7,255 nucleotides of DNA from an uncultured Ignavibacteriota bacterium (GCA_903907305.1 CAIVNT010000167.1:1-7255); one strand, 5' to 3'; positions 1 to 6,099 are shown, counted from the first letter of the stretch. Program-made: numbers and translations. The notes: a model not told the origin generated them from the sequence alone.

Positions 1-48
1 CTGCAGATCAAAGACCGGCAGGTACGCGAGGTTCAATTAAAGCAGTAA
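1..48 (+). CDS. Possible 3' end of a plus-strand gene (partial, unidentified)
   Basis: Frame 1 on the plus strand is open from the window edge for 15 codons (LQIKDRQVREVQLKQ) and ends in TAA at 46-48. The charged composition is compatible with the C-terminus of a real protein, and an end here would put it convergent to the minus-strand cluster, whose last gene stops at position 81. The fragment is too short to identify and an open stretch of this length is common by chance. No minus-strand frame gives a better reading of this stretch. Confidence 0.35.
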   Translation: MQIKDRQVREVQLKQ

Positions 49-49
49 C

Positions 50-69
50 ACCTTGAATATTGACAAGGT
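50..69. terminator. Weak stem-loop between convergent gene ends
   Basis: ACCTTG at 50-55 pairs perfectly with CAAGGT at 64-69 around an 8-nt AT-rich loop. It sits between the TAA ending at 48 and the nfu stop at 81, where a bidirectional terminator would be expected. The stem is only 6 bp and neither side has a clear T-run, so the terminator reading is tentative. Confidence 0.25.
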
Positions 70-80
70 TCACCAGAGTC

Positions 81-332
81 TCAACTCAACACTTGTTCCA
101 CGCGCCGAATCTCCGGAACATCGCTCAGCAGTTTTCGTTCGACGCCTGCACGCAGGGTCATTCTGGACATCGGGCAGGAGAAACACGATCCCACCAGTTT
201 CACCATCACAAAACCGTCATCCGTTACCCTGACCAATTCAACATCACCGCCGTCCGCCTGCAGATAAGGGCGGACAGTATCGAGGGATTGCTGTACTCTT
301 TCCGTGATCGTCATAGATGTCATAGAGGTCAT
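81..332 (-). CDS. NifU C-terminal-domain (Nfu-type) iron-sulfur scaffold protein
   Basis: This is a small protein of 83, 80 or 77 residues depending on which of three in-frame ATGs (332, 323 or 314) is used. It is a single NifU C-terminal domain. It has the helix leading into YLQADGGDVELV (residues 23-34 of the longest form), then GSCFSCP with the cluster-binding CxxC at Cys50 and Cys53, then the TLRAGVERKLL helix. Proteins of this family bind a labile [4Fe-4S] cluster, usually as dimers, and pass it to apo-enzymes in the cytoplasm. The length is normal for stand-alone Nfu proteins. The open frame continues upstream through a hairpin into the end of mrp, but those codons do not look like protein and are not part of the gene. 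No clear Shine-Dalgarno precedes any of the three ATGs. It is the last gene of the minus-strand cluster, 49 nt after mrp, which fits a shared role in Fe-S maturation. Confidence 0.9.
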   Translation of the reverse strand: MTSMTSMTITERVQQSLDTVRPYLQADGGDVELVRVTDDGFVMVKLVGSCFSCPMSRMTLRAGVERKLLSDVPEIRRVEQVLS

Positions 333-337
333 AGAGA
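311..337. repeat. Three 9-bp tandem repeats carrying the alternative nfu start codons
   Basis: Three adjacent copies of TCATAGAKG-like sequence occupy 311-319, 320-328 and 329-337, differing only at their last two bases. On the minus strand each copy supplies an ATG in the same frame (332, 323 and 314), giving an N-terminus that reads MTS-MTS-MTI. Gain or loss of a unit would add or remove three residues and one start codon without shifting the frame. Confidence 0.85.
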
Positions 338-352
338 AAGTGAGATATTGAA

Positions 353-372
353 CGCCGGCGTTTCCGCCGGCG
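353..372 (-). other. Strong GC stem-loop with GAAA tetraloop in the mrp-nfu gap
   Basis: On the minus strand the arms CGCCGGCG (372-365) and CGCCGGCG (360-353) are perfectly complementary and enclose the loop GAAA, a GNRA-type tetraloop. It starts 9 nt after the mrp stop codon and ends 20 nt before the first nfu ATG. The bases that follow (TTCAATATC) are only mildly T-rich, so a full intrinsic terminator is doubtful. An mRNA 3'-end stabiliser, a processing site or a partial attenuator that lowers nfu expression relative to mrp are all reasonable. The structure is visible in the sequence; its role is inferred. Confidence 0.7.
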
Positions 373-381
373 CAGAATACA

Positions 382-1470
382 TTAGTTGCTTCCCAGAGAA
401 ATTTCAATTGGGGCGTTCTGTTTTGAATAATTGCTGATACTGATCTGTGCAGCCAGATTCTTTGCAATACCGGTGAAGATCTTTGCCGGTTCGCTCTGCG
501 GCTCGGAATCGGTGATTGGTCTTCCGGAATCGCCGCCCGCGCGGATCTTCGTGTAGATGGGTATCTCTCCGATGAACGGGACTTTGAACTGTTCAGCAAC
601 TTTCTTTCCGCCGCCGGTATCAAAGATATTCTCTCGCTCACCGCCCGCACTGATAAAGTAACTCATATTCTCCACCACACCAAGAATCGGCACATTCACT
701 TTTTGGAACATCGCCATACCGCGGCGTGCATCGGCCAGCGACATCTCCTGCGGCGTCGTAACGATCACTGCACCTGTCAGTGGGATCTGCTGTACGATGG
801 TCAATTGAATATCACCGGTTCCTGGAGGAAGATCGAATACGAGATAATCCAGTTCACCCCAATCCACATCAGTCATGAACTGCTTCACGGCACCGCTTGC
901 CATCGGTCCGCGCCAGATTACTGCTTGCGTGGAATCGATCAGGAATCCGATCGACATCACTTTCACACCGTATTTTTCCAACGGCACCAGTTTTTGATTA
1001 TGCATTTGCGGTTTCTCATTGATGTTGAACATCAACGGAATGCTCGGTCCGTAGATATCACAGTCGATCAAGCCCACACGAGCTCCTTCGCGCGCTAACG
1101 CTACAGCAAGATTCACCGCCACGGTGGATTTTCCGACGCCCCCTTTACCGCTCGCGACAGCGATGGTATTCTTTACACCTGTCAACACCGGCGTTACCTG
1201 CATATTCAACCGTTTCGAGACGCTCGCCGTCATCGTTACATTCAGCTGGTCGATCTCAGGAATGGTCTGTTTCACGATCTGCTCTGCCTGTGCTTTCATC
1301 TCATCTTTCACAGGACAGGCGGGTGTTGTTAATTCAATGGAGAAACTGACATTCTTCCCATCGATCTTGATGTCTTTCACAAAATTCAGCTCCACGATAT
1401 TTCGATTCAGATCCGGATCGCGTACCGCACGAAGTGCATCCAAGATATTTTCACTATTCAACGAACTCAT
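382..1470 (-). CDS. mrp: Mrp/ApbC/NBP35-type P-loop ATPase, Fe-S cluster carrier
   Basis: The protein has 362 residues, the usual bacterial Mrp length. Residues about 5-85 form an N-terminal MIP18/DUF59 domain with the conserved TTPACPVKDEM segment (Cys52). The P-loop domain follows with a deviant Walker A, SGKGGVGKST, at 107-116, then LIDCDIYGPS at 134-143, the Walker B region FDLPPGTGD at 212-220 and VENMSYF at 266-272. Family members load and transfer [4Fe-4S] clusters in the cytoplasm in an ATP-dependent way. The CxxC that normally follows ENMSYF in ApbC proteins is absent here (ISAGGEREN instead), and only two cysteines, 52 and 137, exist in the whole chain. The start at 1470 is supported by AAAGGA (1478-1483) seven bases upstream. 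The gene lies 27 nt after the chaperone gene and just ahead of nfu, so an Fe-S role is well supported, though the cluster ligands cannot be the canonical ones. Confidence 0.95.
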   Translation of the reverse strand: MSSLNSENILDALRAVRDPDLNRNIVELNFVKDIKIDGKNVSFSIELTTPACPVKDEMKAQAEQIVKQTIPEIDQLNVTMTASVSKRLNMQVTPVLTGVKNTIAVASGKGGVGKSTVAVNLAVALAREGARVGLIDCDIYGPSIPLMFNINEKPQMHNQKLVPLEKYGVKVMSIGFLIDSTQAVIWRGPMASGAVKQFMTDVDWGELDYLVFDLPPGTGDIQLTIVQQIPLTGAVIVTTPQEMSLADARRGMAMFQKVNVPILGVVENMSYFISAGGERENIFDTGGGKKVAEQFKVPFIGEIPIYTKIRAGGDSGRPITDSEPQSEPAKIFTGIAKNLAAQISISNYSKQNAPIEISLGSN

Positions 1471-1477
1471 TCAATCA

Positions 1478-1483
1478 TCCTTT
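1478..1483 (-). promoter_or_regulatory. Shine-Dalgarno of mrp
   Basis: AAAGGA on the minus strand lies seven bases before the mrp ATG, inside the 27-nt gap after the chaperone stop codon. It is the clearest ribosome binding site in the window; most other genes here rely on overlap with the preceding gene or have no recognisable site. Confidence 0.75.
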
Positions 1484-1497
1484 ATATGATATACTGT

Positions 1498-3342
1498 TTA
1501 TTGATTCAATTGACTCTGTTTTTTCCACTCATCCACCCACGCAGCCTGGCGGAACATCTGCGGCACCGCCGGAATGCGTCCGCCAAAACCGATGTTGCGC
1601 CATGTGACCATGTTCGTTGTGGCGGTCTTCACTTCCTTCAGCGCTGTTTCAGTTATAGTAACATTATATTTTTTCGCCAAAGTTCCAATATATATATTCA
1701 ATGCTGACTGCTGTTTCTGTGAAATCAGTTTTTGTGCAACATTGCTCTTCTTCTGCATAAAATTTGAATGCACAGAATCATCGATGATCTTCTTTCCGAT
1801 GACACTGAAGAGCGTGTATCCGCCGTTCACCGGTTTAGGACCGATGATCTGTCCGGTATCCGCAACGGCAGCGTACTGACCCAATGTTCCCTGTTCGGTG
1901 ATGATGAACCAAGGGGATTCACCTCCATTGGATGCCCACTCTTTTCTTTTGGAAAATTGTTTTGCAAGCAAAGCAAATGATTCTCCGTTCGCAAGACGCT
2001 TGCGTATCTGCATTGACTGCGCAATACTGTCAACCAGGATCTCCTTCAGTTTTACGGCAAGAACTGCACCGTAAAGCTGGGAGTGCACAAGATATTCTGA
2101 TTCAATCTCCGCATCAGTCACAACAACGGTATCCATGATCGCCCGGGAAAGGAGCCAGTTCTTTCGGCTGTCCATCCATACGGCAAGATCGTGGCGGACC
2201 TGCTTCGACTGGTGAAGATTCTGCCTGAGTCCCTCACGCGAAAGGAGCTCATTCTGGATCACCGTTTTAATATTATTATTCAGAACGATCCTGATATGTT
2301 CGGGATTCAAAGATGGGAACAGAATATTGTTGTTACGCAATCCCTCCAGAACATCACTCAAGGTCATATTTCCCGATGCGATCGTAATGAAGGATTTCGT
2401 CAGGTCACTCGCAAATCCTTTCACAAGAAGATTGATCGCTGATGATGGAAATTTATATGACCGATTGGTTGCATAAGACAGGGAATCTAAACGGAGAATG
2501 GATACGACAGAATCCGCAAGCATGTAAAAGATCGCCGGATCTGCTTCAGCGCGCTGCGGTGAAGTGACATCGGCAAACGCTTTTTTCGCAATTCGATCTT
2601 CTCTTCGTTGACGAACGACATTTTCAATTTTATGCAGTCTATCGGGCTGCGATAATTTTATGTTTTGCGGTTCACTCTCCCGTTTCAGCAGTCGGAACAT
2701 CACCATGCCGAATTCCGTTATGATCGGTCGTGAAAGACTGTCCTTACCGATGGAATATACGGCGTCCTCGATCATTTTTTCGACAGAACCGTATTTTACT
2801 TCCAGCGTGTCCACCGGAACGAAGAGCGAATCTTTGTAACGTTCAAAGACAGAAGATTTGTTTTTATTCTGGCTGACTCTTTTTTTCAACAGGTCTGCCT
2901 CTGCTTTCGAAACGACCGCAAGCACTTCCACACTTATTTGGTAGGGAAAACGCTGCATTCCTTCTTTTCGTTCAGCATCGGTGATAGTGATCTTCGGAAG
3001 AACCTCCTGTTTATAATACTCATCACGGACGAACAATCGTTCAAAATTCCGCTGCATCATTACAGATTCAGAATCGTTGCCGAGATTCAATGATGTAGCT
3101 TCCATTGAAAGAAGTTTTTCGGCGACCATTGAACGGAGAAATTCCAGTTTCACTGCTTCTTTCAATGCCGGCTGGTCTTTGCGGGGCCACGGAAGCAATT
3201 CGAACCGTTCAAGAAAATCCGTTGCGTTGATAACAGTAGTCCCTACCGTTGCCAGCGTATCGACGGGCATTGCTTCAGAGCGGTTCTCGAATTGAGCGTG
3301 AGCAAAAACAGTAAAGACCAACAGCACAGCGGCTATTTTCAT
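1498..3342 (-). CDS. Secreted SurA/PpiC-like parvulin-family periplasmic chaperone
   Basis: The product has 614 residues and begins with a short signal peptide (MKIAAVLLVFTVFAHA, likely cut after Ala16) without a lipobox cysteine, so it should be a soluble periplasmic protein. Residues about 30-130 look like a helical SurA-type N-terminal region. Two parvulin-like segments follow: about 138-222 (VEVLAVV to FGMVMFRLLKRE) and about 432-517 (LKEILV, then GESFALLAKQFSKR, SNGGESPWF and GGYTLFSVIGKK). Between them lies a long helical linker. In both segments the two usual active-site histidines are missing (Glu139/Val214 and Glu434/Thr510 by eye), so a holdase/chaperone role for outer-membrane proteins is more likely than prolyl isomerisation. 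The C-terminal tail (about 576-605) is rich in Gly, Pro and Trp and I do not recognise it. The ATG overlaps the purC stop in an ATGA, with GGAAAG eight bases upstream, implying coupled translation. Confidence 0.85.
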   Translation of the reverse strand: MKIAAVLLVFTVFAHAQFENRSEAMPVDTLATVGTTVINATDFLERFELLPWPRKDQPALKEAVKLEFLRSMVAEKLLSMEATSLNLGNDSESVMMQRNFERLFVRDEYYKQEVLPKITITDAERKEGMQRFPYQISVEVLAVVSKAEADLLKKRVSQNKNKSSVFERYKDSLFVPVDTLEVKYGSVEKMIEDAVYSIGKDSLSRPIITEFGMVMFRLLKRESEPQNIKLSQPDRLHKIENVVRQRREDRIAKKAFADVTSPQRAEADPAIFYMLADSVVSILRLDSLSYATNRSYKFPSSAINLLVKGFASDLTKSFITIASGNMTLSDVLEGLRNNNILFPSLNPEHIRIVLNNNIKTVIQNELLSREGLRQNLHQSKQVRHDLAVWMDSRKNWLLSRAIMDTVVVTDAEIESEYLVHSQLYGAVLAVKLKEILVDSIAQSMQIRKRLANGESFALLAKQFSKRKEWASNGGESPWFIITEQGTLGQYAAVADTGQIIGPKPVNGGYTLFSVIGKKIIDDSVHSNFMQKKSNVAQKLISQKQQSALNIYIGTLAKKYNVTITETALKEVKTATTNMVTWRNIGFGGRIPAVPQMFRQAAWVDEWKKQSQLNQ

Positions 3343-4229
3343 GACACGTGCTTTCCGGTCAATTCATAGACAGCCTTACAATAGAGATCGGAAGTTTTGT
3401 TGATGATCTCCTCAGGCATCACTGGTCCCGGAGGACGCTTGTTGAATTTTATGGAGAGCAAATAATCGCGGACGAACTGTTTGTCAAAACTATTCTGAGC
3501 TTTTCCCGGAGCGTAGGTCGCTTTGGGCCAGAATCGGGATGAGTCGGGCGTGAGGAGTTCATCAATCAGCATCAATTTGCCATCTTTCATGCCGAACTCC
3601 ATTTTCGTGTCGGCGATAATGATCCCTTTGGATTCGGCGATCTCAGACGCGCGGTGAAAGATCGCTTTGGTTACTGAACTGACCTGTTCGCTTCGTTCCT
3701 TCCCCTCTTTCTCGATCATTTGTTCAAAGGGAATATTCTCATCATGAACGCCGATTTCGGCCTTGGTGGAAGGAGTGAAGATCGTTTCGGGAAGTTTCTC
3801 GCTTTCTTTCAGTCCTTTCGGCAATGGAATTCCGCAGATCGCTCCGGTCTCCTGATAATCCAGCCAGCCTGAACCGGAGAGATATCCGCGGACGATACAT
3901 TCGACGGAGAGCGGTTCGGTTTTCGTTACCAGCATGCTGCGTCCCTGCAGGTCGTTCCTGTATTGATGACACACAGCAGGAAACTCATCAACATTCGTTG
4001 TTACGACGTGGTTCTGAATGATATCCTTTGTCTGTTCGAACCAGAATGCGGAGATCTGAGTGAGCACTTTTCCTTTGAACGGGATCCCCTGCGGCATCAC
4101 CACATCGAAGGCAGAAAGGCGGTCCGTTGCAACGAACAGCAGATATTCGCCGACATCATAGATGTCGCGGACTTTGCCGCGTTTCAGAAATTTAAGCTCA
4201 GGGAAATTTGTTTCGGTAAGGATGTTCAT
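3339..4229 (-). CDS. purC: Phosphoribosylaminoimidazole-succinocarboxamide synthase (SAICAR synthetase)
   Basis: This cytoplasmic enzyme joins aspartate to CAIR using ATP in de novo purine synthesis. The 296-residue chain carries the family signatures throughout. RGKVRDIYDVG at 17-27 is the nucleotide-binding N-terminus. ATDRLSAFDVVMPQGIPFKG follows at 34-53, then VECIVRGYLSGSGW at 109-122, FTPSTKAEIGVHDENI at 151-166 and ADTKMEFG at 206-213. LIDELLTPDSSRFW at 221-234 carries metal- and substrate-binding residues. At nearly 300 residues it belongs to the longer form that resembles yeast Ade1, rather than the roughly 240-residue form of E. coli or Bacillus. The start at 4229 lies 3 nt after the aat stop, with a weak AAGAG element just upstream. 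The end overlaps the chaperone start by 4 nt. No other purine genes lie in the window, so purC is separated here from a classical pur cluster. Confidence 0.97.
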   Translation of the reverse strand: MNILTETNFPELKFLKRGKVRDIYDVGEYLLFVATDRLSAFDVVMPQGIPFKGKVLTQISAFWFEQTKDIIQNHVVTTNVDEFPAVCHQYRNDLQGRSMLVTKTEPLSVECIVRGYLSGSGWLDYQETGAICGIPLPKGLKESEKLPETIFTPSTKAEIGVHDENIPFEQMIEKEGKERSEQVSSVTKAIFHRASEIAESKGIIIADTKMEFGMKDGKLMLIDELLTPDSSRFWPKATYAPGKAQNSFDKQFVRDYLLSIKFNKRPPGPVMPEEIINKTSDLYCKAVYELTGKHVS

Positions 4230-4232
4230 AAT

Positions 4233-4937
4233 CTACTCTTGACTAAAATGACAATCACGCTGAATGGCGTCGTTCAATAACACGAGATATTCTTCTTTCG
4301 GTATTTCCATGCATCCAAGTGTATCAAGATGCGAATTGCGGTATTGTGTATCCAGCAGGACGAATCCGCGCTCATTCAGTCTGCGGACGAGTGCGACAAG
4401 GGCAGCTTTGGATGCGTCGGTCATTCTGCTGAACATCGATTCGCCGAAGAACGCACCGCCGATCGCAACGCCGTACAATCCGCCGACAAGTGTACCGTCA
4501 TGCCAGGCTTCCACACTATGGACAAATCCCATCCGGTGAAGGTTCACATAACTCCGGATGATTGTTTCAGAGATCCAAACCTCGTCCCGGTCGGCACAGG
4601 CGCGGATCGTTCCTTCTACATCCGCATCGATCCGAATGTGAAAGATGCGCTTGCGAATTGTCTGTTTCAGACTACGGGATATCTTCAGTCCATTCAGAGG
4701 AATGATACCTCTCATCTCCGGAGAGAACCATCGGATCTCGCCGTCAGGACCGTCCGCCATCGGGAACATACCGCCGCAATATGCGCTGAGCAGAATTTCC
4801 GGATCGATGATCGTATGTCCGTCGGGTGACGTAGTGAATATTTTCACGGGTATAAATTCCAATGCCGAGCTTTCATTGTGCATGAAGAACTCGGCATTGA
4901 GTATATTGTGTGTTTCGTGGACGGAAACACAGGACAT
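4233..4937 (-). CDS. aat: Leucyl/phenylalanyl-tRNA-protein transferase
   Basis: Aat transfers Leu or Phe from aminoacyl-tRNA to proteins with N-terminal Lys or Arg, marking them for ClpS/ClpAP degradation in the cytoplasm. Family landmarks are LLSAYCGGMFPMAD at 49-62, IRWFSPEMRGIIPL at 68-81, ISETIIRSYVNLHRMGFVHSVEAW at 122-145, LVGGLYGVAIGGAFFGESMF at 150-169 and DTQYRNSHLDTLGCMEIPKEEYL at 196-218. The ATG at 4937 overlaps the pfkA stop as TAATG, which favours coupled translation. However, the family core usually begins about 10-20 residues before the SAYC..G.FPM motif, so the first 30-odd residues are longer than normal. An internal ATG at 4883 (Met19) is a plausible alternative start; neither has a convincing Shine-Dalgarno. 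The total length of 234 is still within the family range. Confidence 0.95.
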   Translation of the reverse strand: MSCVSVHETHNILNAEFFMHNESSALEFIPVKIFTTSPDGHTIIDPEILLSAYCGGMFPMADGPDGEIRWFSPEMRGIIPLNGLKISRSLKQTIRKRIFHIRIDADVEGTIRACADRDEVWISETIIRSYVNLHRMGFVHSVEAWHDGTLVGGLYGVAIGGAFFGESMFSRMTDASKAALVALVRRLNERGFVLLDTQYRNSHLDTLGCMEIPKEEYLVLLNDAIQRDCHFSQE

Positions 4938-6037
4938 TAATCGTCGCCGAAACTTGTTCCGACCGCACGGGCAGTTCGGATGATCTCTCCATCCTCCGGT
5001 ACTAGCCGCTGTTTGGAGATCGCATCTTTGATCGCAACGCTGTTCACGTGCAATCCGCGCAGACTGACCATTCTTCCGAATTCCCCCTTCACGGCAAGTT
5101 CAACGGCTTTTGTACCATAGCGGGTCGCGAGAACGCGATCGAATGCCGTGGGACTTCCTCCGCGCTGCAAGTGACCGAGGATGGTCGTGCGTGTCTCCAG
5201 ACCGGTCTCTTGTGAGATACGGCGGCCGACATGCTCACCAATTCCGCCAAAACGGATCGGGTCTGTACGTTTCACATCAGTCTCTTTAATAACAACCTCT
5301 TCATCGGCTGCTTTTGCGCCTTCAGCGATACAGACAATGGAGTAACGGTTTCCGCGCGTGCTGCGTTCTATCACTCTGCGCATCACACTCTCCCATTTGA
5401 ACGGAATTTCGGGGAGTAGAATAATATCTGCTCCGCCTGCAAGTCCGGCTTCGAGCGCGATCCAACCTGCGTACCGTCCCATCACCTCGATCACCATCAC
5501 ACGATGGTGAGCAGATGCAGTCGTGTGCAGGCGGTCGATCGCTTCTGTTGCAATCGAAAGTGCTGTATCAAATCCGAACGTCTGATCGGTCGCATCAAGA
5601 TCATTATCGATCGTTTTCGGAACACCAACGATGTTCATTCCAAGATCGGACAACTTATTGGAAATGTGCATCGTACCGTCACCGCCGATGGTGATCAAAG
5701 CGTCGAGTCCCCAGCCTTTATAATGTTTCAACACGCGGGCAGAGGCATCAACGATCTCGATTCCATTCATTCCTTCCGTCGGATAGTGAAATGGGTCCCC
5801 CTTGTTGGACGTTCCCAAAATCGTTCCGCCTTCTCCGATAATCCCTGCGATATCATCGCGCGAGATCTCTCTCATTTTTCCTTCAACAAAACCTTCAAAA
5901 CCATCTTCGATACCGACGATCGTCAGACCGTAATCGTTCATCGCCGGTTTTGCAACGCCGCGAATAACAGCGTTCAAACCGGGACAGTCGCCGCCGCCGG
6001 TTAATATCCCAAGTCGTTTAATTTTTTTATTTACCAT
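4937..6037 (-). CDS. pfkA: 6-phosphofructokinase, PfkA family, mixed-signature (group III-like) type
   Basis: The enzyme phosphorylates fructose 6-phosphate to the 1,6-bisphosphate in glycolysis. Its 366 residues carry GILTGGGDCPGLNAVIRG at 10-27, GGTILGTSNKGDPF at 70-83, TIGGDGT at 116-122, VGVPKTIDNDLDATD at 137-151 with the catalytic TIDND, VMGRYAGWIAL at 185-195 and ILGHLQRGGSPTAFDR at 286-301. Gly121, matching E. coli Gly104, points to ATP as donor. Lys141, matching E. coli Gly124, is the residue typical of pyrophosphate-dependent enzymes. This Gly/Lys pair is known from the longer group III PFKs such as actinomycete ATP-PFKs, so ATP is the better guess but not certain. It heads the tightly packed run, 62 nt after the oxidoreductase gene, and overlaps aat by one base. 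A GGAG element exists but lies about 14 bases from the ATG, farther than usual. Confidence 0.95.
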   Translation of the reverse strand: MVNKKIKRLGILTGGGDCPGLNAVIRGVAKPAMNDYGLTIVGIEDGFEGFVEGKMREISRDDIAGIIGEGGTILGTSNKGDPFHYPTEGMNGIEIVDASARVLKHYKGWGLDALITIGGDGTMHISNKLSDLGMNIVGVPKTIDNDLDATDQTFGFDTALSIATEAIDRLHTTASAHHRVMVIEVMGRYAGWIALEAGLAGGADIILLPEIPFKWESVMRRVIERSTRGNRYSIVCIAEGAKAADEEVVIKETDVKRTDPIRFGGIGEHVGRRISQETGLETRTTILGHLQRGGSPTAFDRVLATRYGTKAVELAVKGEFGRMVSLRGLHVNSVAIKDAISKQRLVPEDGEIIRTARAVGTSFGDD

Positions 6038-6099
6038 GATGTCCGTTTTTTCTCCATTTTTGACTTAATAATGTAATAAATTTTGACAACTCTTAAAAG
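6038..6099 (-). promoter_or_regulatory. AT-rich leader of pfkA, possible promoter
   Basis: This 62-nt gap is the longest space inside the gene series apart from the right-hand end and is markedly AT-rich. A weak sigma70-like pair, TTTTAA and TACATT with 17 bases between, can be read on the minus strand; TTGTCA also occurs but has no matching -10 at proper distance. No hairpin with a T-run follows the oxidoreductase stop, so read-through from that gene is also possible. A promoter here is inferred from position and composition more than from motif quality. Confidence 0.25.

Noticed and set aside
1..6. PstI site exactly at the window start, suggesting a cloned fragment end
   Set aside because: Further CTGCAG sites occur inside the window near 258, so an end created by PstI digestion is not supported; probably coincidence.
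8..73. 21-codon GTG-initiated minus-strand ORF after nfu
   Set aside because: It is very short, lacks a ribosome binding site and has no recognisable features; the plus-strand reading of the same area is more natural.
60..437. 125-residue plus-strand open frame opposite nfu and the end of mrp
   Set aside because: It runs across the hairpin and both minus-strand genes, and its His-rich composition is that of a shadow frame.
333..650. Upstream extension of the nfu reading frame to give a 189-residue protein
   Set aside because: The extension overlaps the end of mrp in another frame, passes through the GAAA hairpin and is rich in Arg and Ser with no family resemblance. The Nfu domain is complete from the ATGs at 314-332.
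4329..4829. 166-residue plus-strand open frame opposite aat
   Set aside because: It lies entirely antisense to a well-conserved gene and has the His/Arg/Cys-rich composition of a shadow frame.
5504..6004. 166-residue plus-strand open frame opposite pfkA
   Set aside because: It is antisense to the conserved PFK core and has no family motif of its own.
6084..6089. TTGTCA as a -35 box for pfkA
   Set aside because: No -10-like hexamer lies 16-18 bases downstream, so it was not called as a promoter on its own.
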